From assembly GCF_000967915.1 (NCBI RefSeq), contig NC_022549.1, positions 1,104,366-1,168,365 on the forward strand: 64,000 bases of DNA, read 5' to 3'. Below the pieces are notes generated by a model. That model was not told where the DNA came from and made no database searches. It was given only the letters and a program-made list of their open reading frames with translations. The stretch comes from Paracholeplasma brassicae. Its GTDB lineage: Bacteria > Bacillota_I > Bacilli_A > Acholeplasmatales > UBA5453. Numbering within the stretch: the first letter of the stretch is position 1; every line of letters starts with the position of its first letter. Shown one piece after another: positions 1 through 8,632 of this stretch. Both the position numbers and the translations under genes were made by a program.

Positions 1-1343
1 AAAATACTATTTATATCTCTAGGAACGTCTTGAACATTCGTTTCTTGTTCAGAAAGCAAGCTTTGTTCAATCTTCTTGACTTTTTTCCACTCTTTACGTG
101 TGAGTTTTGTTTCATATGCATTTACTGCAATTGCATCTAATATTGGTTTGTCTTCTTCAACTTCAACTTTAGCTTTTAGATTAGCAAGTTCTGCTTTAAT
201 CTCTCTTAATTCTGCTAAAATCTCTTCAGTGTCGAACTCAACGACAAAGTCATGTGAATGATCACAATGTGCATCATGTGTATGAACTTCATCAAATGAT
301 TCGGTTTCTTCTTTCAAAATTTCTTCTTCAACTGGCTCAGATTGATCTTCAAGCACTGATTGTTCCTCAACTACTGACTGTTCAACAACCGTTTCATCAA
401 CTGCTGGCTCTTCAACCACAGGTTCTTCAACTACTGCTTCTTCAATCGGTGCAACAACTTCTTCTTGTTTTTCTTCTGGCACAATTATTGATTCATAAAC
501 ACCTGGATGTTCTGGTATGAAGTATAATTCTTTTGTTCCTTCTGCGTTTGCCAAAATGTACTCAATAATTTCTTCTTTCTTTAATTCGATTGAAGCCTTA
601 ATATTGTGGTCTTTTGCGAAACGTTGCAATTGAATAACAGCCATCTTTTTAACTTTTTCTTCAACTTCTGGAGTGTGTTCGTTATTATTTTTTAACTCAC
701 GAATAATAATTTCTTGTAGTTCATTTTTCTTTAATCTTCTAGGTACATCAACACCATATTTCTTACCAATTTCTCTTAATTCCACTAATGTCGAACTCTT
801 AAATAATACTGGTCTAAATAATTCTGGTGTCAGACCATCTATTCGATTCGCTTCGTCGTAAAAGATTGGTGCAAGCGTCTTGTTAAAAAAGACGACATCT
901 TCGAACACTTGTCCTAAATTAACGTAATGGTTCTTTGATTCATTAATCAACTTGAAAACTTCATCTTCTCCAACTTGTTTATCAAAAATATAAGTCAATA
1001 ATCTTAACCATAGATTGACACGATAATTTTTTTCTAACTCATCGTCTTGAAAAAGTGGTAGCAGTCCTTCAAGTTGAGACTCACTAAAATTATCATACCA
1101 GGACAATCTGTAGTTTACTTCATCTGATAATGTTTGTGAAACTATTTGTTTTGATTTCACAACACTGTCCAACACTGAGCGTAAGGCGATCATTCGTAGT
1201 TTTCTTGGAACTAATAACCCTAAGCCTTGGAAAAAATTCACAACTTTCTCAGCAGGTAAATAAATCAACGTTTCAATTAATTCATCTACTTCGACTTGTT
1301 TCGTACCGATTAACACAGTACTTGATTTAGTTAAAATAGCCAT
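1..1343 (-). CDS. partial acidic protein with Rho-N/SAP-like motifs (3' end outside window)
   Basis: The reading frame opens at ATG 1341-1343 behind a good ribosome binding site (GGAGGG) and runs off the left edge with no stop, giving about 447 visible codons. The N-terminal 180 residues are helical and not recognised. Around residue 181 and again around residue 235 there are short segments resembling Rho-N/SAP nucleic-acid-binding motifs (STLVELREIGKKYGV, then AVIQLQRFAKDHNI). Residues about 285-340 are a low-complexity acidic linker rich in Glu-Pro-Val-Val-Glu units. A His/Asp-rich patch near residues 351-366 (HTHDAHCDHSH) could bind metal. The end is charged and coiled-coil-like. No enzyme motif is visible. 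A nucleic-acid-associated role is inference only. Confidence 0.75.
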   Translation of the reverse strand, partial: MAILTKSSTVLIGTKQVEVDELIETLIYLPAEKVVNFFQGLGLLVPRKLRMIALRSVLDSVVKSKQIVSQTLSDEVNYRLSWYDNFSESQLEGLLPLFQDDELEKNYRVNLWLRLLTYIFDKQVGEDEVFKLINESKNHYVNLGQVFEDVVFFNKTLAPIFYDEANRIDGLTPELFRPVLFKSSTLVELREIGKKYGVDVPRRLKKNELQEIIIRELKNNNEHTPEVEEKVKKMAVIQLQRFAKDHNIKASIELKKEEIIEYILANAEGTKELYFIPEHPGVYESIIVPEEKQEEVVAPIEEAVVEEPVVEEPAVDETVVEQSVVEEQSVLEDQSEPVEEEILKEETESFDEVHTHDAHCDHSHDFVVEFDTEEILAELREIKAELANLKAKVEVEEDKPILDAIAVNAYETKLTRKEWKKVKKIEQSLLSEQETNVQDVPRDINSI

Positions 1344-1495
1344 CGTATCCCTCCATAATGTTCAAATTATACTTATATCTTACAACATTAGTTTAGAAAT
1401 ATCAATAGCCAATAATAAAGGAAAACCGTATATTTTGATAATTTACCTTAAATTTTCGAGTTTTCGAGATCTTTATTGACCTCAAATTCAATAAT

Positions 1496-1801
1496 TTACT
1501 TTATTTCAAGCAATAAGTTATTAATCTCGTTTTGAAGATCAAGATAAATATCAACCTTGGGTATTTCTTCAATTGAGCGCTTTACTGACTCATACTCTGT
1601 TTCAAACTGTGAAATTGCGTTCGTTTTGCCTATTGCCTTTGCATTAACTAGTTGTTTTTGAAGTGCTTTCATATCGGAAATCCTTTTCTTAAGGGATTTA
1701 TCGCCATTCACTAAAGACTCGAGTTTTTTATACGTTTCAAGCTCTTCCATTGTTTGAATCATTTCAAATAGTTCTTGTTTCTTACTCACACGCTTCACCA
1801 A
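1496..1801 (-). CDS. ricA: YlbF/YmcA family protein (RicA-like)
   Basis: A 101-residue, almost entirely helical protein of the Com_YlbF family. Its start overlaps the end of miaB by 20 nt, and the same miaB-ymcA pairing occurs in Bacillus subtilis, which makes RicA (YmcA) the best match among the paralogues. In Bacillus, RicA works with RicF and RicT as an adaptor that affects RNase Y processing and development. Here the gene lies just downstream of the rny-ymdB-miaB region, so the RNase Y link is plausible. Whether RicF and RicT exist in this organism cannot be seen. The cysteines that bind Fe-S clusters in the Bacillus complex are not apparent in this sequence. Confidence 0.8.
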   Translation of the reverse strand: MVKRVSKKQELFEMIQTMEELETYKKLESLVNGDKSLKKRISDMKALQKQLVNAKAIGKTNAISQFETEYESVKRSIEEIPKVDIYLDLQNEINNLLLEIK

Positions 1802-3254
1802 TTAAAAACCATGTTCGTGTTTCGGTGATTTTAACGTCAACAATCTTTCCTATTAATGATTTATCGCCTTTGAAATTGACTAGTTTATTGTGTTCTGAGT
1901 ATCCTGCTAATGTATTATCATCTGCCTTGGACGTCCCATCTACAAGTACTTTTACAACTTTATCGGCGTACTTTTTGCTTGCTCTGGCGTAACCTTCATT
2001 AACAACTTTATTTAGTGCTTGTAGTCGATTCTTCTTCTCTTCTTCAGGTATATTATCTTCAAATTTCGCTGCAGGTGTTCCTGCACGTTTTGAAAAAATA
2101 AATGTGTATGCACCTTCAAAGTCGACTTGTTTTACCAAATCAAGGGTTTCTAAAAAATCCTCGTTCGATTCTGTTGGAAATCCAACAATAATATCTGTTG
2201 TAAGTGCTATGTCTGGCACCGCTATTTTTAGTCTATTAATGACCTCAAGATACATTTCTTTAGTGTAGTGGCGGTTCATCTTTTTTAGAACACTATTTGA
2301 TCCTGATTGAACTGGTAGATGTAAATGTGGCATCACTGATTTGCAATTTTTGAAAGCATCAATAGTCTTTTGATCCAAATCATGTGGATGACTTGTTGTA
2401 AATCGAATTCTAGGAATACCTACTTTATCTAATTCCACAAGCAAATCACCTAGCGTGTATTCGCCATTATTTCTGTCTTTACCATACGCATTCACATTTT
2501 GACCCAGTAAGGTCACTTCTTGGTAACCTTCGTTATATAGGTCAGTTACTTCTTTTATGATATCTTCTTTAGCTCTAGAGCGCTCTTTACCTCGTGTATA
2601 AGGAACAATACAATACGTGCAAAATTCATCGCATCCAAACATAATATTGACAAACGCTTTATAGCCATTGAATCTTGATTTTGGTAAGTTTTCTACAATA
2701 TTGCCTTCTTCTGAATACACTTCGATGACACGTTCTTTGTTAAAGTATGCGAATAAAATGTATTCTTGAAGTTTATGTAAATTATGTGTTCCAAAGACTA
2801 AGTCAACTTGATCGTATTTTTCTAAAATGCGGTTAACCACCTTTTCTTCTTGCGCCATGCACCCGCATAATCCAAGTAGTAAGTCTGGATTTCTTCTTTT
2901 CAGCGGTTTTAATCTTCCAAGTTCACCCCAAATGCGGTTTTCTGCGTTTTCTCTTATTGCGCATGTATTTAACAAGATGACATCTGCTTCTAGCTCATCT
3001 TGAGTGGCAACGTACCCCATATTTTCAAGAATACCAGCCATTGTTTCACTATCAGCTTCATTTCCTTGGCATCCATAGGTTTGGATTTTGTATTTTTTTC
3101 CTATGCCCAATTTTTTTGCTCTATCATCCATTTCAAATGAAAGAATTTCAGCTTCTGTTTGACTTCTCTTTCTTGCTTTTTTTAAATCCGGTTTAAAGTA
3201 TTTATCTATATCTACCATGTGTTTGTACGAGGTTTTTTCCTCTACTCCTTTCAA
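1782..3254 (-). CDS. miaB: tRNA-2-methylthio-N6-dimethylallyladenosine synthase MiaB
   Basis: MiaB is a radical-SAM methylthiotransferase that makes ms2i6A37 in tRNAs reading UNN codons. The N-terminal domain has the three cluster cysteines (TYGCQGNEADSE, NTCAIRENAEN, CGCMAQEE). The radical SAM motif CDEFCTYC follows near the middle, and a C-terminal TRAM-like domain (LAGYSEHNKLVNF) ends the protein. The length of 490 aa is normal. The start is uncertain: the first in-frame start is TTG at 3252-3254, which overlaps the stop of a 9-codon leader ORF as TTGA. The first ATG is at 3216-3218 but has no close ribosome binding site. ricA follows with overlapping ends. Confidence 0.95.
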   Translation of the reverse strand: MKGVEEKTSYKHMVDIDKYFKPDLKKARKRSQTEAEILSFEMDDRAKKLGIGKKYKIQTYGCQGNEADSETMAGILENMGYVATQDELEADVILLNTCAIRENAENRIWGELGRLKPLKRRNPDLLLGLCGCMAQEEKVVNRILEKYDQVDLVFGTHNLHKLQEYILFAYFNKERVIEVYSEEGNIVENLPKSRFNGYKAFVNIMFGCDEFCTYCIVPYTRGKERSRAKEDIIKEVTDLYNEGYQEVTLLGQNVNAYGKDRNNGEYTLGDLLVELDKVGIPRIRFTTSHPHDLDQKTIDAFKNCKSVMPHLHLPVQSGSNSVLKKMNRHYTKEMYLEVINRLKIAVPDIALTTDIIVGFPTESNEDFLETLDLVKQVDFEGAYTFIFSKRAGTPAAKFEDNIPEEEKKNRLQALNKVVNEGYARASKKYADKVVKVLVDGTSKADDNTLAGYSEHNKLVNFKGDKSLIGKIVDVKITETRTWFLIGEACE

Positions 3255-3280
3255 TCTAAAGTGCTGCTATTCAAATTCAT
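3251..3280 (-). other. short leader ORF upstream of miaB
   Basis: A nine-codon ORF (MNLNSSTLD) starts at ATG 3278-3280, seven nt after an AAAAAGGAT ribosome-binding-like sequence. It ends in a TGA that overlaps the TTG that could begin miaB. It has a better initiation site than any in-frame miaB start, so it may couple ribosomes into miaB. It is too short to judge as a gene on composition. Confidence 0.35.
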
Positions 3281-3308
3281 GCTTATAATCCTTTTTCTAT
3301 CTATAAAG

Positions 3309-3337
3309 TATACACGAAAATGGCTCATGATTCAATT
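3309..3337 (-). promoter_or_regulatory. candidate sigma-A promoter for miaB-ricA
   Basis: On the reverse strand TTGAAT, a 17-nt spacer and TATACT, with a TG just before the -10 (extended -10). It lies about 60 nt upstream of the miaB start region. Coordinates are approximate by a base or two. Confidence 0.5.
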
Positions 3338-3376
3338 AAAACGGGCTTAAAAATAGATTTTATATGCTTTGAGGCT

Positions 3377-3417
3377 TTAAAAAATAAAACAAGAACCAAT
3401 TTGTCATTTGGTCCTTG
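3377..3417 (-). terminator. Rho-independent terminator after ymdB
   Basis: Reverse-strand stem CAAGgACCAA/TTGGTtCTTG followed by a T-rich run (TTTTATTTTTT), directly after the ymdB stop. Confidence 0.7.
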
Positions 3418-3422
3418 TGTAT

Positions 3423-4178
3423 TTATTGTATAACGTTAATTCTTTTAATTGTTTTTTTCTCAAAATCCAAAATAACTGCGTTCAATTGGTTTTTTGTTTC
3501 TGCAACTTCATTTGGTCTTGAATGACCATATAAAAATCGATCAACTACAATCTTCTTATCAACACCAATGACACCATCTAAAGGACCAGTCATGCCAACA
3601 TCAGTAATATAGAGTGTCCCGCCAGTTAGCTGCCGCTCATCTGCTGTAGGCACATGTGTATGTGTTCCAACCACTGCCGATGCTTTACCATCCAAATAGT
3701 GGCCTAATGCAACTTTTTCAGATGTAGCTTCTGCGTGAAAATCGATTAATGAAAACGTTGCGTTGTGTTCTTCAATGATTTTCTCTGCCATGAAGAATGG
3801 ATTTTCTAAATTTGCATTCATATAAGTTCTTCCAAGTAAGTTGATCACTAACAATGTTTTATCGTTATATCGAATGATATCATAACCTTTTCCTGGTGCG
3901 TTATAAAAATTTGCTGGTCTGACTATATGTGATTCGTCTATGAATTCAAGAAGTTCATTGTTTCCCCAAACGTGATTGCCCATTGTCACGCATGAAACGC
4001 CTGCGCTCATTAATTGTTTGTAAAACGACTTAGTGATTCCTCTACCATTATTCGAGCTGTTTTCTGCATTCACAACGATTAAATTAGGTTTATATTCGTT
4101 TTTTAAGTTATCTAGTTGTTCAAGCAAAATTGTTCTGCCTGGTTTACCATAAACATCACCGATAAAAAGTACTTTCAT
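3423..4178 (-). CDS. ymdB: YmdB family metallophosphoesterase
   Basis: A 251-aa calcineurin-like phosphoesterase of the TIGR00282/YmdB family. Metal-ligand motifs are visible in order: GDVYGKPGR at the N-terminus, VNAENSSNNGRG, GNHVWGN, DFHAEATSEK and the late VGTHTHVPTAD. In Bacillus YmdB hydrolyses 2',3'-cyclic nucleotides (and cAMP) and modulates biofilm and motility decisions. It sits directly downstream of rny, the same neighbourhood as in Bacillus, which supports a link to RNA turnover. The start is supported by AAGGTGA seven nt upstream. A terminator separates it from miaB. Confidence 0.92.
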   Translation of the reverse strand: MKVLFIGDVYGKPGRTILLEQLDNLKNEYKPNLIVVNAENSSNNGRGITKSFYKQLMSAGVSCVTMGNHVWGNNELLEFIDESHIVRPANFYNAPGKGYDIIRYNDKTLLVINLLGRTYMNANLENPFFMAEKIIEEHNATFSLIDFHAEATSEKVALGHYLDGKASAVVGTHTHVPTADERQLTGGTLYITDVGMTGPLDGVIGVDKKIVVDRFLYGHSRPNEVAETKNQLNAVILDFEKKTIKRINVIQ

Positions 4179-4221
4179 AGCGCCATCACCTTATTGTAAT
4201 CAATAAAACCTTTCTTTGTTT

Positions 4222-4250
4222 TTAAAAAAAGAGGGTAAGTACCCCTCTTT
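4222..4250 (-). terminator. Rho-independent terminator after rny
   Basis: Reverse-strand stem AAAGAGGG/CCCTCTTT followed by TTTTTTT. The stop codon of rny touches the stem. Some read-through into ymdB is likely because ymdB has no obvious promoter. Confidence 0.75.
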
Positions 4251-5805
4251 ATTTTGCAATGTCTGTGGCACGAGTTTCTCTAACTACGGTCACCTTGATT
4301 GTTCCTGGGTATTGTAAGTTAGCTTCAATTTGCTCTTTGATTTCACGTGCTACTTTAAATGTGGATAAATCATCAACTTCATCAGGCTTGACAATAACTC
4401 TAATTTCTCTACCTGCTTGTATAGCGAATGATCGTTCAACACCAGTGATACTATTTGAAATAGTTTCAAGTTGTTCTAAGCGTTTAATGTAATTGTCCAT
4501 TGACTCACTTCTTGCGCCTGGACGAGCAGCACTTAATGCATCTGCCGCTGCTACAAGGACAGCAATAATTGATTGAGGTTCTTTGTCACCATGGTGTGAT
4601 GCGATGGCGTCGATGACTTCTTTTGGCTCATTATATCTTGAAACGATGGATACACCGATTTCTACGTGTGACCCCTCAACTTCATGATCGACTGCTTTAC
4701 CAATATCATGTAATAAACCTGCGCGTTTTGCTAAAACTTCATTTTCACCGATTTCAGCAGCTAATTTACCAGCTAAAAAGGCGGTTTCAATTGAGTGTTT
4801 TAACACATTTTGTCCGTAACTAGTTCTAAAGCTCATGCGACCTAATAGTTTAACAAGATCTGGGTGCATTTTACCTACACCTGTTTCAAATACAGCATTT
4901 TCACCAGCTTCTCTAATAAACATATCAACTTCTGCTTGAGCACGTTCAACCACTTCCTCGATACGTCCTGGGTGAATACGACCGTCTTCAACAAGTGATG
5001 TTAATGCGCGTTTTGCAATTTCTCTTCGAATAGGATCAAAGCCGCTCAAAACGACTGCTTCAGGTGTATCATCAATAATTAAATCAACACCGGTTAATGC
5101 TTCTATGGTGCGAATGTTTCGGCCTTCACGTCCAATAATTCGACCTTTCATTTCATCTGTTGGCAAGGTAACTACACTTACCGTTCGTTCACTTGTTGTT
5201 TCACTCGCGTACTTTTGAATTGCTAAGGTTAATAATCCCTTGGCTTTTTGATCTGACTCAGCTTTTGCTTTTTCTTCAGCTTCTTTAATGTAAGCGCTAA
5301 TCTCTTCTGACATTTCATTACGAACACGGTCCATTATGAAGCCTTGTGCCTGCTCAGTAGATATACCAGAAATTTCAATCAATTTTTCTTCTTGTTTCTT
5401 TAAAATGTCTTCCACTTTGCTATTTAATTGTTCAAGTTCAACTTTCTTTTCATCCAGTTTAATTTCTTTTAGACCAAGATGCTCTTCTCTCTTGTCAAGG
5501 TTAGATGCTCTTCTGTTTAGCATTTCATCACGATTCATGATCTTTGTTTCTAAATCGATCACAACTTGTTTTCGCTCTTTAATGTCTCTTTCAAGCTCTT
5601 TCTTTTGATTAAAAATGTCTTGTCTTGCTTCTAAAATTAACTCTTTTTTAATCTTTTCGGCCTCTTTTTGGCCATCTTCAACAATTTTTTTCGATTCTAA
5701 TCGGCTGTTTTCAAGGCTTTTCTCGTGCATTTTAACACGAATAAAAAATCCAGTAACAACACCTATGATTAAACCTAGCAAAATGGAGATAATGATTTCA
5801 GTCAT
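4249..5805 (-). CDS. rny: Ribonuclease Y
   Basis: RNase Y is the membrane-anchored endoribonuclease that initiates mRNA decay in low-GC Gram-positives. The 518-aa protein shows all family parts in order: an N-terminal membrane helix (residues 1-24), a long Lys/Glu-rich coiled coil (about 25-200), a KH domain ([17 protein letters not shown]), and an HD domain with the HSIETA and [12 protein letters not shown] motifs. The start is placed at ATG 5803-5805 because GGAGG lies seven nt upstream. An ATG two codons earlier is too close to it. A strong promoter lies about 75 nt upstream. Confidence 0.97.
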   Translation of the reverse strand: MTEIIISILLGLIIGVVTGFFIRVKMHEKSLENSRLESKKIVEDGQKEAEKIKKELILEARQDIFNQKKELERDIKERKQVVIDLETKIMNRDEMLNRRASNLDKREEHLGLKEIKLDEKKVELEQLNSKVEDILKKQEEKLIEISGISTEQAQGFIMDRVRNEMSEEISAYIKEAEEKAKAESDQKAKGLLTLAIQKYASETTSERTVSVVTLPTDEMKGRIIGREGRNIRTIEALTGVDLIIDDTPEAVVLSGFDPIRREIAKRALTSLVEDGRIHPGRIEEVVERAQAEVDMFIREAGENAVFETGVGKMHPDLVKLLGRMSFRTSYGQNVLKHSIETAFLAGKLAAEIGENEVLAKRAGLLHDIGKAVDHEVEGSHVEIGVSIVSRYNEPKEVIDAIASHHGDKEPQSIIAVLVAAADALSAARPGARSESMDNYIKRLEQLETISNSITGVERSFAIQAGREIRVIVKPDEVDDLSTFKVAREIKEQIEANLQYPGTIKVTVVRETRATDIAK

Positions 5806-5882
5806 AAACATACCTCCATATTTTATTTTTTATATCGTTTGACTAAACGTAAGCATAAGTAACATTTTTTTATTACCCTTTT

Positions 5883-5911
5883 ATTATAGCTTAACAACGA
5901 TTCTTAGTCAA
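5883..5911 (-). promoter_or_regulatory. sigma-A promoter of rny
   Basis: Reverse strand TTGACT, 17-nt spacer, TATAAT: near consensus. It is divergent from the promoter of the gene at 5983. Confidence 0.8.
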
Positions 5912-5952
5912 CGTTTTATCTTTCCATCTTTCAATTTAATTTTAACTAGTGT

Positions 5953-5958
5953 ATAATA
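5953..5958 (+). promoter_or_regulatory. extended -10 element of the gene at 5983
   Basis: TGTATAAT (TG plus perfect TATAAT) with only a weak -35 (TTCAAT, 17 nt upstream). It lies 25 nt before the start codon. Confidence 0.55.
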
Positions 5959-5982
5959 AAATTACGAAGAAAGAGGGATTTA

Positions 5983-6561
5983 ATGAAAACAATTACAAAA
6001 AAGAAAAGTAACTGGTTATATGAGAATCGTTTAAAGCTTGTTTTGCTGTTATTTTTGGTTGTTTTACCACTTTTATTGATACCTGCCATTTATGCTTCAC
6101 AATACATTCAGAGTAAACCTATTTTGTTTGAGGATAAAAAAGCAGAGGCAATTGAACTGTCTGATTTAAAGATTTTTACTATCGAATACGAGATTACTCA
6201 AATCAAAGAAACTAGTTCAGAACTTAAAAATGGGTACTACACCATAACATACACTATCAATAAAGAAGCCACGGTAAATACATTTCAAAACATTAAAGTA
6301 GCATTCCAACTTTCAACTAGATGGCAGGAGTACAACTCAGCAAACTCAGTTTCAGCTGTCACACTAGGTCAAGAAAAATCATCCTCAATTTCATTTAATC
6401 TCGATATGAATAAATCTGTCCTACCGCTTATTAAGCCCCAAGGTCCTTATTTATATATGATGCTCACTTATGAAGAAATGATTTTTGATACACCTACTCC
6501 AAAAACAGTTTACGTGAAACTACCAATGGATTTTTCTAACACTGTCATTATTCCAGCGTAA
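5983..6561 (+). CDS. membrane-anchored protein of unknown function
   Basis: A 192-aa protein I do not recognise. A basic N-terminus (KTITKKKSNWLYENRLK) precedes one strong membrane helix at about residues 18-38, so the chain is anchored with an extracytoplasmic beta-rich domain. It is the only forward gene between rny and recA and is flanked by its own promoter and terminator, so it is a single-gene unit. The ribosome binding site is AGAGGG, seven nt from the ATG. No cysteine lipobox is present. Confidence 0.8.
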   Translation: MKTITKKKSNWLYENRLKLVLLLFLVVLPLLLIPAIYASQYIQSKPILFEDKKAEAIELSDLKIFTIEYEITQIKETSSELKNGYYTITYTINKEATVNTFQNIKVAFQLSTRWQEYNSANSVSAVTLGQEKSSSISFNLDMNKSVLPLIKPQGPYLYMMLTYEEMIFDTPTPKTVYVKLPMDFSNTVIIPA

Positions 6562-6566
6562 TTAAC

Positions 6567-6593
6567 AAAAAACCAATTTAATTGGTTTTTTTT
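6567..6593 (+). terminator. Rho-independent terminator
   Basis: Stem AACCAAT/ATTGGTT with a TTA loop followed by eight T, ending the gene at 5983-6561. Confidence 0.75.
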
Positions 6594-6602
6594 CTAGTAA
6601 TA

Positions 6603-6632
6603 TAATAAAAAAACAGCACTAAGGCTGTTTTC
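6603..6632 (-). terminator. Rho-independent terminator after recA
   Basis: Reverse-strand stem AAACAGC/GCTGTTT with a six-nt loop followed by T7. Confidence 0.75.
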
Positions 6633-6634
6633 TT

Positions 6635-7624
6635 TTATTTTAAATTATAATGTTCTCTGATTTTTTTCTCAATTTCTAAATTGATTTCTGGATGAGTTTC
6701 GAGGTATTCTTTTGCATTTTCTCTACCTTGACCGATCTTTTCACCCTCATAGGAATACCATGCACCAGCTTTCTTGATAATCTCAAGTTCTGAGGCGATA
6801 TCAACTATTTCACCCGTTTTTGATACACCTTTGCCATATACTATGTCAACTGATGCTACTTTGAATGGTGGTGCTACTTTATTTTTTACCACTTTCACAT
6901 TTGCTTTATTACCAACAACGTCCGTGCCTAGTTTTATTTGTTCAGAACGTCTTACTTCTAAACGTACAGATGCATAAAACTTAAGTGCACGGCCACCAGA
7001 TGTCGTTTCTGGGTTACCAAACATGACACCGACTTTTTCTCTAATTTGGTTAATAAAAATTGCGATTGTATTTGTTTTGCTAATGATACCAGATAGTTTT
7101 CTCATTGCTTGGCTCATGAGTCTTGCTTGTAGTCCGACGTGTGAATCACCCATGTCACCATTGATTTCCGCCTCTGGCACGAGCGCTGCAACTGAGTCAA
7201 CCACAACAATCCCCACAGCACCGCTGCGAATTAATGCCTCAGCGATTTCTAGCGCTTGTTCACCTGTGTCTGGTTGTGACAATATCAAATTATCAACATC
7301 CACACCAAGTGCTCTAGCATATTGCGGATCTAACGCATGTTCAGCATCGATAAATGCTGCGTAGCCACCAGCGCGTTGTACTTCTGCGATTGCGTGTAGT
7401 GCAAAAGTTGTTTTACCTGAGCTTTCAGGTCCATATATTTCAATAATTCTACCTTTTGGGTATCCACCAATACCCAGTGCAATATCAAGTGACATCGATC
7501 CTGATGGAACAATCTCGATGTGTCTATCTGCCTCATCACCTAACTTCATGATGGAACCTTTACCGTATTGCTTTTCAATTTGTTTCATTGCATTTAAGAG
7601 TGCGTCTTGTTTTTTGTTATCCAT
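6635..7624 (-). CDS. recA: Recombinase RecA
   Basis: RecA forms filaments on single-stranded DNA and drives homologous recombination and LexA/UmuD-type self-cleavage. The 329-aa sequence has the Walker A motif GPESSGKTT near residue 65, Walker B-like VVVDSVAAL, the L1 loop [17 protein letters not shown] and the L2 region [16 protein letters not shown]. The C-terminal tail is shorter than in Bacillus. The start follows a strong AGGAGG. No SOS box of the Bacillus type (GAACnnnnGTTC) is visible just upstream. pgsA lies 46 nt upstream on the same strand, as near recA in Bacillus, though cinA is absent here. Confidence 0.98.
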   Translation of the reverse strand: MDNKKQDALLNAMKQIEKQYGKGSIMKLGDEADRHIEIVPSGSMSLDIALGIGGYPKGRIIEIYGPESSGKTTFALHAIAEVQRAGGYAAFIDAEHALDPQYARALGVDVDNLILSQPDTGEQALEIAEALIRSGAVGIVVVDSVAALVPEAEINGDMGDSHVGLQARLMSQAMRKLSGIISKTNTIAIFINQIREKVGVMFGNPETTSGGRALKFYASVRLEVRRSEQIKLGTDVVGNKANVKVVKNKVAPPFKVASVDIVYGKGVSKTGEIVDIASELEIIKKAGAWYSYEGEKIGQGRENAKEYLETHPEINLEIEKKIREHYNLK

Positions 7625-7670
7625 AGTAACCTCCTATTGTTATGATACAACATACTAATACTTTTTACTT

Positions 7671-8237
7671 CTAAATCGATTCGAAAACCAATTTTCTGTT
7701 CTTCCAAAAATAATCAATACCTGATAAAAGTGTCAACAGAACAGCCACATAAAATAAGATGTCACCAACGATTGCATTTAATCCAAAATCATTGAATAAT
7801 AGCACCACTAGTGCAATGACCGTTGCAATCATCTTGAGTTTTCCATAGACTGATGCAGCGATGACTTTCCCACCTTCAACCGCAAGTAGTCGAATGGTGG
7901 TAACGATAAACTCTCTAGCAATAACGATGACCACAAGTGCCCATCCAACACGCCCAATTGAAATCAAGTATAGCATTGCGGTTGTTACTAGTAGTTTATC
8001 TGCAATTGGATCTAGAAACTTTCCAAATGTAGTCACTTGATTGTTTTTTCTTGCTAAATAACCATCTAAAAAATCCGTGAACGAGGCAATAACAAAGATA
8101 ACAGCAAATAACAACTCGCCTAAATTAAGATTAAAAACGACGTTATTTACTTTAGTAATCGGCTCCAACATAACCATCAGAATCATGATTGGAATTAAAA
8201 TCATTCGAGTCAGTGTAATTTTGTTCGGTAAATTCAT
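7671..8237 (-). CDS. pgsA: CDP-diacylglycerol-glycerol-3-phosphate 3-phosphatidyltransferase
   Basis: PgsA makes phosphatidylglycerophosphate, the committed step to phosphatidylglycerol, at the membrane. The 188-aa protein has several membrane helices and the CDP-alcohol phosphotransferase signature DGYLARKNNQVTTFGKFLDP (D-G-x2-A-R-x8-G-x3-D-x3-D, with the last Asp in PIADK). The start follows GAGGG by eight nt. It is immediately upstream of recA and may be co-transcribed with it. Confidence 0.95.
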   Translation of the reverse strand: MNLPNKITLTRMILIPIMILMVMLEPITKVNNVVFNLNLGELLFAVIFVIASFTDFLDGYLARKNNQVTTFGKFLDPIADKLLVTTAMLYLISIGRVGWALVVIVIAREFIVTTIRLLAVEGGKVIAASVYGKLKMIATVIALVVLLFNDFGLNAIVGDILFYVAVLLTLLSGIDYFWKNRKLVFESI

Positions 8238-8287
8238 TTTATAAATCCCTCTTTCAAATTTATTTTATCATATTTGGCCATTAATAG

Positions 8288-8316
8288 TTGCTTTTTAAAA
8301 TGTGTTTTGGTATAAT
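8288..8316 (+). promoter_or_regulatory. sigma-A promoter of rpsT
   Basis: TTGCTT, 17-nt spacer, TATAAT. The start codon is 30 nt downstream, so the leader is short. Confidence 0.75.
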
Positions 8317-8345
8317 TTGAGGTGCTTATCACGGGAGGTGACATT

Positions 8346-8606
8346 ATGGCTAACATTAAACAACAAATCAAACGCATCAAGACAAACGAAAAACGTCATT
8401 TAATCAATGCATCTTACAAGTCTTCAACAAAAACAGCTGTTAAAGCAGTTCATCAAGCAGTCGCTTTAAAAGACAAGGAAAAAGCATTAGTTGCTGTTGC
8501 TTACGCAAACAAGAAATTGGATAAGGGACAAGCAAAAGGTATCTATCACAAGAACTTTGTTGCCAACCATAAATCTCAACTTGCAAAACTAGTTAACACA
8601 CTATAA
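8346..8606 (+). CDS. rpsT: 30S ribosomal protein S20
   Basis: A basic, helical 86-aa protein with the typical S20 start MANIKQQIKRIKTNEKR and the late GxIHKN-like motif GIYHKNFVANHKSQLAK. S20 binds 16S rRNA during 30S assembly. The start is ATG 8346, chosen because GGGAGGTG lies five nt upstream and because S20 proteins begin MAN. An upstream in-frame start at 8322 would place the ribosome binding site inside the gene. rpsT is divergent from pgsA and convergent with the exonuclease gene, as at the rpsT-holA boundary in Bacillus. Confidence 0.97.
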   Translation: MANIKQQIKRIKTNEKRHLINASYKSSTKTAVKAVHQAVALKDKEKALVAVAYANKKLDKGQAKGIYHKNFVANHKSQLAKLVNTL

Positions 8607-8632
8607 TCACATCGACGATGTGGTTTTTTTTT
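8607..8632 (+). terminator. Rho-independent terminator after rpsT
   Basis: Stem ACATC/GATGT (extended by C-G and flanking pairs) followed by T9. It overlaps the stop of the convergent gene by two bases. Confidence 0.75.

Noticed and set aside
254-520. Forward ORF rich in Leu and Gln
   Set aside because: It is the antisense shadow of the Glu/Val-rich linker of the partial reverse-strand gene at 1-1343.
1450-1470. TTTTCGAGTTTTCGAG repeat after ricA as a terminator
   Set aside because: The only stem is a four-base self-complement without a following T run on the reverse strand.
7023-7364. Forward 113-codon ORF inside recA
   Set aside because: Antisense shadow of recA; composition follows from the complementary codons.
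7625-7670. LexA box or strong promoter before recA
   Set aside because: No GAACnnnnGTTC-type site and only a weak TATCAT are visible; recA may be read from pgsA.
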